36,223 nucleotides of DNA from an uncultured Lachnospiraceae bacterium (lineage in GTDB: Bacteria > Bacillota > Clostridia > Lachnospirales > Lachnospiraceae), in NCBI GenBank assembly GCA_900546495.1, contig URDN01000026.1, forward strand, positions 1-36,223. Reading direction: 5' to 3'. The stretch's first letter is position 1, and every line of letters starts with the position of its first letter. The notes beneath the pieces were generated by a model, which did not search any database, was not told the DNA's origin, and worked only from the letters and a program-made list of their open reading frames with translations. A program made the position numbers and the translations under genes. Positions 26,271-33,748 of this stretch are shown here, piece after piece.

Positions 26271-27128
26271 CTATGCTTTGCTATTTACAAAATAATAACC
26301 ATAGGCAAATCCGGTATATTTAAAATCAATCTTTCCACTACTGACATACCAGAAACCATTTTCGTTCTGTGCAACACCATTATAATCAAATCGTACCTTC
26401 CCATTTTCCAGATACCACCAGCCATTTTCATTTTTTGCCAGGCCAGTGTAGGTCATATCCACAATACCATTTCTGACTTTCCACCAGACATTATCGATTT
26501 TTGCAACGGTATCCATGCCCGAATTGAATTTGCCATTTGTCAGATAAATAATTCCCTGATTACCCGTAACACCGATGGTATCTTTTACTAATCCATTCTT
26601 ACTACTGTCCGTCTTTCCTTTTGTCATCCAGTATATCCCATCTTTGCCTGCTGCCAATCCGGTATAAGTTTCATCTGCTTTTCCATTAACCAGATACCAG
26701 CCAATGTTTCCACTCATTTCTACCGTCTGATTCAGTGGAAATTCACATTTTCCATTCGTAAATTTATACTTTCCAGATGTCGTATCAAAGATTCCGCTGT
26801 TCCAATCTACCCAGCCGTTTACGACATGCCACCAGCCATTCCAATTCGCTACCAAAATGGATTCTGTATCTTTAACCACTCCCTGGTCAACAAATCCCCA
26901 TCGGTTTCCTGTTTGAGCAGGGTACACTCCGTTTATGGTAATATCGGTCTTATCCCCATCATAAACATACTGCTGTGCCTCATTGATTTCCTGCGTAACG
27001 ATCTTCCACTTAACCTCTGCTTCTGCTGCCTTTGCAAACACTGCGCTTCCATGAAAAAGTAACCACAGGCTTCCCAACATCATAAACAAACGTATCCATT
27101 TTCTACCCGCACTCTCTGTTTTCTGCAC
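26271..27128 (-). CDS. Secreted protein of cell-wall-binding-type (choline-binding-like) repeats
   Basis: A 285-residue protein with a signal peptide (about 10-36, cleavage near AKAAEA). After a short N-terminal part come about nine degenerate repeats of 20-23 residues (about 75-277) with the pattern GWWYLxNGKVDxxYTGLAxxExG, clearest in 212-277. This is the Trp/Gly-rich beta-hairpin repeat type found in choline- and glucan-binding proteins. No LPxTG signal and no catalytic domain are seen, so attachment would be non-covalent. The start is GTG at 27128, inside the end of the upstream sortase gene (26-bp overlap); an AAGGGGG sequence lies about 11 bp before it. Its place inside a pilus operon suggests an accessory that ties pili to the wall or binds glycans. 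That role is inference. Confidence 0.82.
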   Translation of the reverse strand: MQKTESAGRKWIRLFMMLGSLWLLFHGSAVFAKAAEAEVKWKIVTQEINEAQQYVYDGDKTDITINGVYPAQTGNRWGFVDQGVVKDTESILVANWNGWWHVVNGWVDWNSGIFDTTSGKYKFTNGKCEFPLNQTVEMSGNIGWYLVNGKADETYTGLAAGKDGIYWMTKGKTDSSKNGLVKDTIGVTGNQGIIYLTNGKFNSGMDTVAKIDNVWWKVRNGIVDMTYTGLAKNENGWWYLENGKVRFDYNGVAQNENGFWYVSSGKIDFKYTGFAYGYYFVNSKA

Positions 27129-28023
27129 CTTTCCGCTTTCCCCCTTTCACATTCTTATATACCGTAAAAATCACGAATCCCCCCAATACTGCCACTCCTG
27201 CATGACGTATTTTTGTCTCCTGCCAAATTGCCTGATCTGAATTTGTCCTTATATGATCTTGTGCTGATTCATTGTCCTGTACAAAGTTCTTCTTTCCTCC
27301 CTCTGAAACATCCGCGGCACTTGTCTCTTTCCGTTTTGCATAAACAACATAACGATATTTTCCACCACTTCGGTAAGGATGACAGGTGATCAGCGTCACC
27401 TGATCGATTCCCGGTTGTATCTTTATCCACTCTATTTCATCCGGTTCAATCACCTGAATATCAGATACTACATATTCCAGACGTTCCCACGAATTCGTCA
27501 CAATAATACTTTCCCCCTGTTTCAGTGCATCGATATATTTAAAATATGCCTGCTGCTTCCAGCCACGATGCGCTGCGATCACACAATTGGTATTGTTTCC
27601 GCCAATCGGAACAGATGTACCACCCAAAACTGCTGCTCCCTGATTTAACTGTTCTTCGGATGCTCCCAGATACAGCGGAAGCGTACAATCAATACTTGGG
27701 ATTTTCACATATCCAAACATTTTATCGGATACAATTCCATCAATTTCAGGTGCTTTTTCCACATATGCCGGTTCATATAAACATTTCTGCCCGCTTTCAA
27801 ACAATTCCTGATTATACTGTTGTATCTTTCCGAACAGATCAGATTGTTCCTCTGACTCTATCTGCATTTGAAACTCTGTAATCTCTTTCTGTATCCGTTT
27901 GTCCTGATATTGCTGATGCAGATTTGGAGAAAAAAAGATTAAAAATCCTGCCATTAAAAGTACGACTCCACACCAATACTTCCATCTTTGTGCCATTCTG
28001 CCCGTTCTTTGCCTTTTCAACAT
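27103..28023 (-). CDS. Class C sortase (pilus polymerase), second copy
   Basis: A 306-residue membrane sortase. An N-terminal membrane segment lies at about 15-33 and another near the C terminus (about 281-297), as in class C enzymes. The catalytic triad is His152 (AAHRG), Cys214 (TLITCHPY) and Arg224 (KYRYVV). The usual class C signature is TCTPYG; here a His follows the Cys and the Gly is missing, which may mean a different substrate choice. The start overlaps the stop of the first sortase (ATGTTGA). It joins pilin subunits through LPxTG-type signals or loads the tip adhesin; which of the two it does is not known. Confidence 0.9.
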   Translation of the reverse strand: MLKRQRTGRMAQRWKYWCGVVLLMAGFLIFFSPNLHQQYQDKRIQKEITEFQMQIESEEQSDLFGKIQQYNQELFESGQKCLYEPAYVEKAPEIDGIVSDKMFGYVKIPSIDCTLPLYLGASEEQLNQGAAVLGGTSVPIGGNNTNCVIAAHRGWKQQAYFKYIDALKQGESIIVTNSWERLEYVVSDIQVIEPDEIEWIKIQPGIDQVTLITCHPYRSGGKYRYVVYAKRKETSAADVSEGGKKNFVQDNESAQDHIRTNSDQAIWQETKIRHAGVAVLGGFVIFTVYKNVKGGKRKGAENRECG

Positions 28024-28880
28024 TTCTTACATCCTTTTTTCCACAGCGCAGGCAATCCTTTGACAGCAACGATCACTCCCACCATCATTGCGCTGCCAAG
28101 CAGAATTGCTTTCAGATATGCCCGCATCCATGCGGAGCCATTCCAGTCTGCCGTTTGCATCGGTACATCCACTTTCTCTACTTCCGCATCCGATATCCGT
28201 TCCCCAGTTACAATCAGACGATGAGAATTTACACCATAGGGCGTACATGTAACAAGCGTCATCAGGTCCCGTTCCTCATCTGGATAAAGCTCATCTGCCT
28301 CCTCCGGCAAAAGTGTCTGTATTTCACACACACGATAGGTGAGACATAGATTTAACACCCGGATGTAAAACAGATCACCTTCACTTAGTCCTGTCAGATC
28401 AGAAAACATTCTGGAAGTATTCATCCCGGTATGTGCTAAAAGAAATGGGCGGTTCCCCACGCCCCCAATCGGCAGCGCGGAACCTTCCATATGCCCAACC
28501 CCCTTTTTCAAAACTTCTTCCGATGTTCCATGGTAAACCGGAAGTGACACATTAATTTTTGGAATTTCCACAAAACACATTATCCCATTCTTTGTTGGAT
28601 CCAGCACATCCCCATAAAGAATATCTTCTGGCAATGATATGTCACAATACGGTTCCGTAAGCATTACCCGGCTGTTGAGCAGCTCCTGATTATATCTTCT
28701 TGCAGTTTCCAGCTGTTTTGTAATCTCTGACGTTCCACTTTCTGCCGCATATTGTTCATATACATTTGCACTAGAAGCCACATGATGTTGATACAGCCAA
28801 TTACTGAACCATGGATATCCCATCAGTATTACTCCAAGTCCGATCAGTACAACCATTCCTGCCTGTCTGATTTTTCCCAT
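28017..28880 (-). CDS. Class C sortase (pilus polymerase), first copy
   Basis: A 287-residue sortase with membrane segments at about 8-23 and 255-275. The catalytic residues are His150 (LLAHTGM), Cys212 (TLVTCTPYG, the textbook class C signature) and Arg221 (SHRLIVTG). The region before the core (LYGDVLDP, about 88-95) is where the active-site lid of pilus sortases lies. It starts 8 bp after the backbone pilin gene. Expected role: cut the LPQTG signal of the backbone pilin between Thr and Gly and link it to the pilin Lys of the next subunit. Confidence 0.93.
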   Translation of the reverse strand: MGKIRQAGMVVLIGLGVILMGYPWFSNWLYQHHVASSANVYEQYAAESGTSEITKQLETARRYNQELLNSRVMLTEPYCDISLPEDILYGDVLDPTKNGIMCFVEIPKINVSLPVYHGTSEEVLKKGVGHMEGSALPIGGVGNRPFLLAHTGMNTSRMFSDLTGLSEGDLFYIRVLNLCLTYRVCEIQTLLPEEADELYPDEERDLMTLVTCTPYGVNSHRLIVTGERISDAEVEKVDVPMQTADWNGSAWMRAYLKAILLGSAMMVGVIVAVKGLPALWKKGCKKC

Positions 28881-28888
28881 ACTGCAAT

Positions 28889-31114
28889 TTATTTCATTGA
28901 TAAGTCTTTTTTACGTGACATAAGGCTACATCCTCCGGCGGCGGCTGCAACACCGATGATCGTCACCAGATACAGTCCTTTTCCACCGGTCTGTGGTAAC
29001 AGAAACTTTTTCGTATTCGTTACTGTCAAAATGACGGATCCATTCGAATCTGTCATAGATGCATCCACCTGATCTACTTTTGCGGACGCCTTCCGAATCG
29101 CGCCTACATATAGGTCTGTTTTTCCGATCGCGCGACCGTTTGCTGTCTCCGACACTGGTTTTCCGGCAGCGGTTGCTGTCAGCTCATCCAGCTGATCTGT
29201 CACAAGATTTCCATTTTCATCATAAATACCGCCATTGTAGTTTTTTACAATCTGTTCCACGGCTTCCTGATCCATTCCTGTCACACCACAAACAGATGCG
29301 ATCACGTCTCTGTCCGTCGCAGTAATATCAATCTCTACCGGCTCACGCAGCAGATTATATCCCCGATCCGTCGCAGTCTCTGTCAAAAGATACTGATCCG
29401 CTTCCAATCCCTCGATCTGCAATCTTCCACTGTCATTCTGTGGTACAAAAGCGGTTGCCTCTGCTTCCTCAGATGTCTTTCCAGTCACATAATATTTTCC
29501 GTCTTTCTCTGATTTGTCAGCAATTACATAATAGTCATCTGCCTTATTCTGAAGTGTAAACTCTACATTTTTAAAGTTTCCCTTGTTATCAGAAAATGTC
29601 TTGGTCAAATCTACTCCATAGGTATACACATAATTTCGGTCTTCCAACATGTTGTAATAACCATCCGAAGTACGACTCCAGATCAAGCTGACATTGTTCT
29701 GATTTCCTTCATCACCGATAATCACAGATGCATCTGATCTGACAGTTGCCGTATAAGAAATTACCATATAATAATCTGATAATCCCCCCTCACGCTTCCT
29801 GGCACCATTTAAAACATTCAGTCCCTGTTCCGTCAGCCGGATATTCATTCTTGTAGAACCATCCGGAGTCTGCATTCCTGTATCCGGATCCTGTACTGTC
29901 ACATCGGCATATTCCTGAGTATAATCACCAGAATCCAACTCCCACACAGAAATGGCATTCTCTGTATTATTGCTGTTCGCATCTTCTGCATTATCATAAA
30001 ATGCAATTTTGGCATCACGGTTATAACGTAACCCTGCTGCTAATGTGTCCGTGAAAGTATATTCACTCAGATAAGTCGCAGCAGAAGTAATATGCGGTAA
30101 TTTAGAAACCAGAATATAATCCAGTATATCTCCCTCTGATGCCGTCACCGTATCTCCATAGGCAAAATCTTCCTCTGCCGTGAGGAAATCAGCAACGGAA
30201 ACCTTTTCCCCGTTCTGTGGCAGCACACGGTCAGCAGCCCTTCTCACGCTTTTATCCAGCGTCGGGTTTCCTGTCTGATTCTTCGGATAACATACCATGT
30301 CATACAGCCAGGTATTTCCTTCTTCCAAGTCGGTAAACGGAAGCTGCACAAACCACGGATCTACCGTATCTACAACCTGTTCCGGAACTTCTGTTTCCAC
30401 AAACAGATACAGTCCAAGTGGCAAATTTTCTACATGTGTTTCCCCATGACGATCTGTCTTTGGCAGATTGATCACACCAGCTGCACTACTCTGATCTGTT
30501 GTATCATCCAATGTTCCATAATCATACAGATAATGTTCTAACTCATTTTTTGCAGAAACATTATCTTCTTCCAGTATCTGTTCCATCGCATCAGAAATCT
30601 GTTGGCTTGTATAATGATTCACGCCCTGATTTTGACACGGATATGCTTCTTCTGATGTTGTCATATCAATCGCATCTTCTGACTTTAACCCCAGAATTTC
30701 TGCCAGCCTGCTTGGAATCTCATAGACTAATTCCACCAGTGACGTCGCATCACTATGCACCATATGTGTCTCCACATCTCCAACCCGCAGGCAGGAAAAC
30801 TGTACGCCTTCCATACCGTAATCTGCCAGAGCCTGTTCTGCCTCTGTATTTTGTTCTCCATCTGCTTCATTCTGTCCCTGTTTGTAATCTCCAGCTGCTT
30901 CAGCCGCTGTTATGTCGTATTTTCGAATCGTGATACTTCCCGTTTTTGAAAGATCTACCGTTGACGCTTCCACAGATTTTCCACGTTTCTCTGAGTCCTG
31001 CGCATAAACTCGCTCCCCCTGAGCTGCCAGACCAGTCTGCACCAACGGTGCGGTTCCCAGAATAAGTGACAAAGTAACTGCTCCCATTGCAATCATCATT
31101 TGTTTTTTTCTCAT
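28889..31114 (-). CDS. Major (backbone) pilin, SpaA-type, LPQTG
   Basis: A 741-residue pilus subunit. Signal peptide about 1-31. The N-terminal pilin domain (about 58-280) ends in WLYDMVCYPKN, which fits the YPK pilin motif; Lys278 is the expected acceptor of the sortase-made bond. A central domain (about 281-495, opening with TLDKSVRR and closing near NNVSLIW) resembles the D2 fold of backbone pilins. A CnaB domain follows (about 500-600) with the E-box YLLTETATDRGYNLL (575-589). The sorting signal LPQTGG is at 706-711, followed by a hydrophobic span and a basic tail. It is first in the operon, with AGGAG 12 bp before the ATG, preceded by a structured leader and a consensus promoter. Confidence 0.92.
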   Translation of the reverse strand: MRKKQMMIAMGAVTLSLILGTAPLVQTGLAAQGERVYAQDSEKRGKSVEASTVDLSKTGSITIRKYDITAAEAAGDYKQGQNEADGEQNTEAEQALADYGMEGVQFSCLRVGDVETHMVHSDATSLVELVYEIPSRLAEILGLKSEDAIDMTTSEEAYPCQNQGVNHYTSQQISDAMEQILEEDNVSAKNELEHYLYDYGTLDDTTDQSSAAGVINLPKTDRHGETHVENLPLGLYLFVETEVPEQVVDTVDPWFVQLPFTDLEEGNTWLYDMVCYPKNQTGNPTLDKSVRRAADRVLPQNGEKVSVADFLTAEEDFAYGDTVTASEGDILDYILVSKLPHITSAATYLSEYTFTDTLAAGLRYNRDAKIAFYDNAEDANSNNTENAISVWELDSGDYTQEYADVTVQDPDTGMQTPDGSTRMNIRLTEQGLNVLNGARKREGGLSDYYMVISYTATVRSDASVIIGDEGNQNNVSLIWSRTSDGYYNMLEDRNYVYTYGVDLTKTFSDNKGNFKNVEFTLQNKADDYYVIADKSEKDGKYYVTGKTSEEAEATAFVPQNDSGRLQIEGLEADQYLLTETATDRGYNLLREPVEIDITATDRDVIASVCGVTGMDQEAVEQIVKNYNGGIYDENGNLVTDQLDELTATAAGKPVSETANGRAIGKTDLYVGAIRKASAKVDQVDASMTDSNGSVILTVTNTKKFLLPQTGGKGLYLVTIIGVAAAAGGCSLMSRKKDLSMK

Positions 31115-31344
31115 CTTTTACCCGTTCTCCTGCTTTATTTACTTCGTTTTACATTTAGTTATTGAAAACTGTTCCAGACTACTTATCCATTTCCATGTCT
31201 CTCACCTCTTTTTCTGTGAAATCCAACACGTATTGTTACTCATCAAAACTGGAATCCTGTGCCGAAAATCGGCCACGAAACTTAGATATGTCCATAGCAG
31301 GCAAAAGAAACTGCATCCGAATGCATTGCCTGTGATTTTGATGT
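31115..31344 (-). promoter_or_regulatory. Structured 5' leader of the pilus operon
   Basis: The predicted transcript starts near 31344 and has about 230 nt before the pilin gene. On the minus strand its first bases CATCAAAA (31336-31343) pair with TTTTGATG (31241-31248), closing a domain that holds CAGGCAA/TTGCCTG (31326-31332 with 31298-31304) capped by a TGCAT/ATGCA hairpin (31312-31325), and a second hairpin GCCGA/TCGGC (31261-31273). A tiny ORF lies further downstream. No known riboswitch motif is recognised. Confidence 0.55.
31179..31196 (-). CDS. Possible 5-codon leader ORF (MEMDK)
   Basis: ATG at 31196 with a strong GAGGTG site 6 bp upstream, then four codons and TAG. It lies in the pilus leader 65 bp before the pilin start. 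The good ribosome-binding site in front of such a short frame suggests either a leader peptide or a ribosome standby site. No attenuator hairpin is seen downstream. Confidence 0.3.
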   Translation of the reverse strand: MEMDK

Positions 31345-31350
31345 GGCTTC

Positions 31351-31379
31351 AGTATACGCATCCCGTCAGCGCCTGTCAA
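31351..31379 (-). promoter_or_regulatory. Promoter of the pilus operon
   Basis: Minus strand: consensus -35 TTGACA (31374-31379), 17-bp spacer, -10 TATACT (31351-31356). This is the only good promoter match seen upstream of the backbone pilin. The remaining upstream DNA to 31550 is A+T-rich and shared with the divergent FliB-like gene. Confidence 0.85.
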
Positions 31380-31550
31380 CCGCACTATTTTCCTCATTTT
31401 CTGCATCTGTACAAACTGCACAAAGCAGGAAAACATGCATAAAATCTGCCATTTTTTCACTTTTCGCTCTTTTTTGCCCCATTTTACCATGATGAAAAAA
31501 TACAAATTTTGTATAGTTTTTTCACCTTTTCTTTTTCCATTCTCCCATGG

Positions 31551-31556
31551 TACAAT
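31551..31556 (+). promoter_or_regulatory. Possible extended -10 promoter of the FliB-like gene
   Basis: TACAAT at 31551 is preceded by TGG (extended -10), with no clear -35. It would give a leader of about 90 nt. Confidence 0.4.
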
Positions 31557-31650
31557 AGGCAGAACGCAATATTTATTTTTGTACAACGTATTTTTTATGA
31601 TAAACCACACGCAAAATGAGTACCACCTGTTCCAAAAAGGAGAACTGCAT

Positions 31651-32799
31651 ATGTTAGAACTTTACCCGAATTATTATCCAAAATTTACCTGCACCGCAGA
31701 TCAATGTCCGATTACCTGCTGTCAGGAATGGAAAATTTCTGTGGATGATGATACTTACAGAAACTGGTTTACAATCCAGCCGCCCACAGATGTCGCTCCG
31801 CAAAAAGCCACACTTTCTGCCTATACCACTTATCAAGCGGAAGCTCGTGTCATTCGCCTGAATGAACAAAAAAAATGTCCGTTCCTGAAAGAAAACGGAC
31901 TTTGCCAGCTGGTTCTAGCATATGGGGATGCCATCCTGTCAGAGACATGTACTACATTTCCACGGGAATTTCATACTTTTTCCAACCACGTAGAAAAGAC
32001 TTTAATGCCAAGCTGTCCGGCAGTCATTGATCTGTGGAAAGAAGAAACAAAACTTTCCTTTCCATCTGTCGATGCCAGTCTGTGTTCTGACACGGACAAT
32101 CTGCTTTTTTCTGTACGAAGCCATCTGATTTCTCTGATGCAAAACAACCCGGCTTCCCCAGAACATATTTTGCTGGAATGTTTTTATATTCTTCTGGAAT
32201 TGCAGCAACAAACGTTATCTTCGGATTTGCTGGCAGATTATTTTTCTGAATCTGTCATCCAACAGCTTTCTGATGCCATTGAACAGATGGATTTTCCACT
32301 AGAAGATACCTTGTCGGAATGTAATGAACTTCTTCAGGATCTTGCCGTTAATTATCAAAAGGAAGGTCTTTACAGCAGGTTTCTGACTCCGCTTCTGGCA
32401 CTTGCTGATCAGATTTCAGCAGGCACTGTCACTTATGACTTGACAGAAGAATGGGATACTTTTGAGCAGCAGTTTTTCCAATATCAGGCTCTGATTCGAA
32501 ATTTTCTTACAAATGAATTTTTCTCCGATCTGCTGTCTCCTGACGGTGATCTGGAAAGCATAATCGTGCAGATGCAGTGGATTGGCATGGAATATGCCGT
32601 TGTCCGCCACAGTATCTTTCTGAAATGGCTTTCTGACGGAAAAGGAGAACTGCGCTATGATGTAGTCCGTGATTCACTGGTCGTGCTCACACGAATGACC
32701 GGATATGAAAAAGATGATATTTACGAATATTTAGAAAATAGTTTTGATTCTCTTTATTGGGACTGGGGATATTTTGCGATGATCGTGTCTGATTTTTAA
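31651..32799 (+). CDS. FliB-family cysteine-rich protein (flagellin lysine-N-methylase-like)
   Basis: A 382-residue protein. The N terminus MLELYPNYYPKFTC is followed by a C-x4-C-x3-CC cluster (Cys14, 19, 23, 24), then CPFL, GLC and SETCTTFPREF. This is the pattern of the FliB/YkgJ-like family, thought to bind a metal or Fe-S cluster and annotated as lysine-N-methylase of flagellin. The start is 31651 with AAGGAG 8 bp upstream; the frame is open back to 31435, but that part is A+T-rich leader and lacks family similarity. The C-terminal half is helical and divergent. No flagellar gene is in the window, so the real substrate is unknown. It is transcribed divergently from the pilus operon, so it could act on a surface protein; that is speculation. 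Confidence 0.75.
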   Translation: MLELYPNYYPKFTCTADQCPITCCQEWKISVDDDTYRNWFTIQPPTDVAPQKATLSAYTTYQAEARVIRLNEQKKCPFLKENGLCQLVLAYGDAILSETCTTFPREFHTFSNHVEKTLMPSCPAVIDLWKEETKLSFPSVDASLCSDTDNLLFSVRSHLISLMQNNPASPEHILLECFYILLELQQQTLSSDLLADYFSESVIQQLSDAIEQMDFPLEDTLSECNELLQDLAVNYQKEGLYSRFLTPLLALADQISAGTVTYDLTEEWDTFEQQFFQYQALIRNFLTNEFFSDLLSPDGDLESIIVQMQWIGMEYAVVRHSIFLKWLSDGKGELRYDVVRDSLVVLTRMTGYEKDDIYEYLENSFDSLYWDWGYFAMIVSDF

Positions 32800-32895
32800 A
32801 ATTTATTTACAGATAAGATAGATAGATATATTTTGAAGATGATACTCATAATAAAAATCAGTGAGTGTTATTCAAGTCGAACGCGCGGAACTTTT

Positions 32896-32982
32896 ATCTC
32901 AGTCGGAGATTGAACTCCCACTAAGAAAGATTTATTAGTACTCACCAATTGCAGAAGCGGGAGTCTCAACTCTGACTGAGAT
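32896..32982. repeat. Long imperfect inverted repeat (24-nt arms)
   Basis: The arms at 32896-32919 (ATCTCAGTCGGAG...) and 32959-32982 (...CTCTGACTGAGAT) pair at 21 of 24 positions, two of them G-U, with a 39-nt loop that has an inner ACTAA/TTAGT stem (32920-32939). It begins 97 bp after the FliB-like stop and lies upstream of a terminator. It could be a 3'-UTR structure, an independent small RNA or a miniature mobile element. Confidence 0.75.
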
Positions 32983-33048
32983 GAATGAAGCTTTATATTA
33001 TCATAAAAAATTTTATTTGCAGATATTTCTTCATCATTCTACAAATTT

Positions 33049-33088
33049 TAAGCCCGATCGTTGATTTTCTTCTCCGACCGGGCTTTTA
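33049..33088 (+). terminator. Rho-independent terminator, plus strand
   Basis: AAGCCCGATCG pairs with CGACCGGGCTT (one mismatch) around a 14-nt loop, followed by TTTTAAT. It closes the unit containing the FliB-like gene and the long hairpin. Confidence 0.75.
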
Positions 33089-33106
33089 ATGAATTTCCTG
33101 TAATTT

Positions 33107-33250
33107 CATTGTCTACACCTTCAACTTTCTCAGATTATTAATCATTACTTATGTTCCTTTTGGACCGTACCTCCTATCTTAGATTTTGAATTCTTCCTTC
33201 TCATTTCATTGGACTGTACCTCTATTTCTTAAGTTCTTTTGTTGATATTA
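33107..33250. repeat. Degenerate direct repeats of about 50 bp
   Basis: TTTGGACCGTACCTCCTAT (from 33159) and TTGGACTGTACCTCTAT (from 33208) are direct repeats spaced about 49 bp apart, and a weaker third unit (CATTGTCTACACCT) starts at 33107. The rest of each unit is A+T-rich and poorly conserved. The region codes for nothing convincing. Confidence 0.4.
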
Positions 33251-33390
33251 TAGTAACGCACTTCCCCTGTTTTGTCAATACTTTTCTGTTATTTTTATCT
33301 GTATCGTTGTTTTTTCTGTCTTTTCTTCCATTTTCTATATATTTACTGTTTTTATTTTTGACTTTATGCTATATAATGTATGATTTTTTA

Positions 33391-33588
33391 GTTATAAGAT
33401 GTTGGGGGCAAAAGATGCCATACAAATTGTTCCGTGCTTCGTACTCCCGCAATTCTACCCAATATTCGCATATTATAAAGCTGACGCTCCACTTTTATGC
33501 TCATATCGGGGGCGGGTCATTAAGCCATAAAACCACTCCTGTGCAAGCACATCGTGGTTTCAGGCTTTTGACCCTGGCATCGTTATAA
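33391..33588. mobile_element. MITE-like palindromic element with terminal inverted repeats
   Basis: The left end (33391-33414, GTTATAAGATGTTGGGGGCA and on to AAAAG) and the right end (33565-33589, CTTTTGACCCTGGCATCG, then TTATAA) are imperfect inverted repeats of about 24 bp. Both carry TTATAA at the outer edge. Inside, GGGTCATTAAGCC (about 33514-33527) pairs with GGCTTTTGACCC, and AAACCAC pairs with GTGGTTT, giving a long hairpin. A 57-codon frame (33416-33589) runs through the element and ends at its right edge. There is no transposase. Confidence 0.65.
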
Positions 33589-33666
33589 TTCTTTATTTTT
33601 CTCTTTGCATAAGTCTATTTCTTTAATAGCAGAATTATTTCTCTGGCGCAGCATTTCCAACCGTAG

Positions 33667-33672
33667 TATAAT
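33667..33672 (+). promoter_or_regulatory. Probable -10 of the alpha-glucosidase gene
   Basis: TATAAT at 33667-33672 with no good -35 (TGGCGC at 17-bp spacing). A TTGCC/GGCAA hairpin (33716-33732) follows, holding TGAAAACGGCAATA, which resembles a catabolite-repression (cre) site with two mismatches. Such an arrangement fits a regulated sugar gene. It is weak evidence on its own. Confidence 0.4.
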
Positions 33673-33748
33673 GCATAAGGATATAAACTACTTAAATTTA
33701 ACAATCATGGAAAAATTGCCTGAAAACGGCAATAGTGAGGGTAAAACA

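Noticed and set aside
31115..31344. c-di-GMP riboswitch upstream of the pilus operon
   Set aside because: The location is suggestive, but the conserved GGGACGCAAAGC-type and tetraloop-receptor segments of class I and the class II core are missing.
31435..31650. N-terminal extension of the FliB-like protein
   Set aside because: The frame is open, but this part has no family similarity, and the ribosome-binding site supports the start at 31651.
33307..33588. A 93-codon open frame with a hydrophobic N terminus, ending with LLTLASL
   Set aside because: Its first third is A+T-rich spacer that happens to read as hydrophobic, and the rest is the MITE-like repeat. I find no ribosome-binding site.
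33605..33748. N-terminal extension of the alpha-glucosidase
   Set aside because: It contains the promoter-like TATAAT and lacks homology; the family starts at MNRKWWHDK with a ribosome-binding site just before it.
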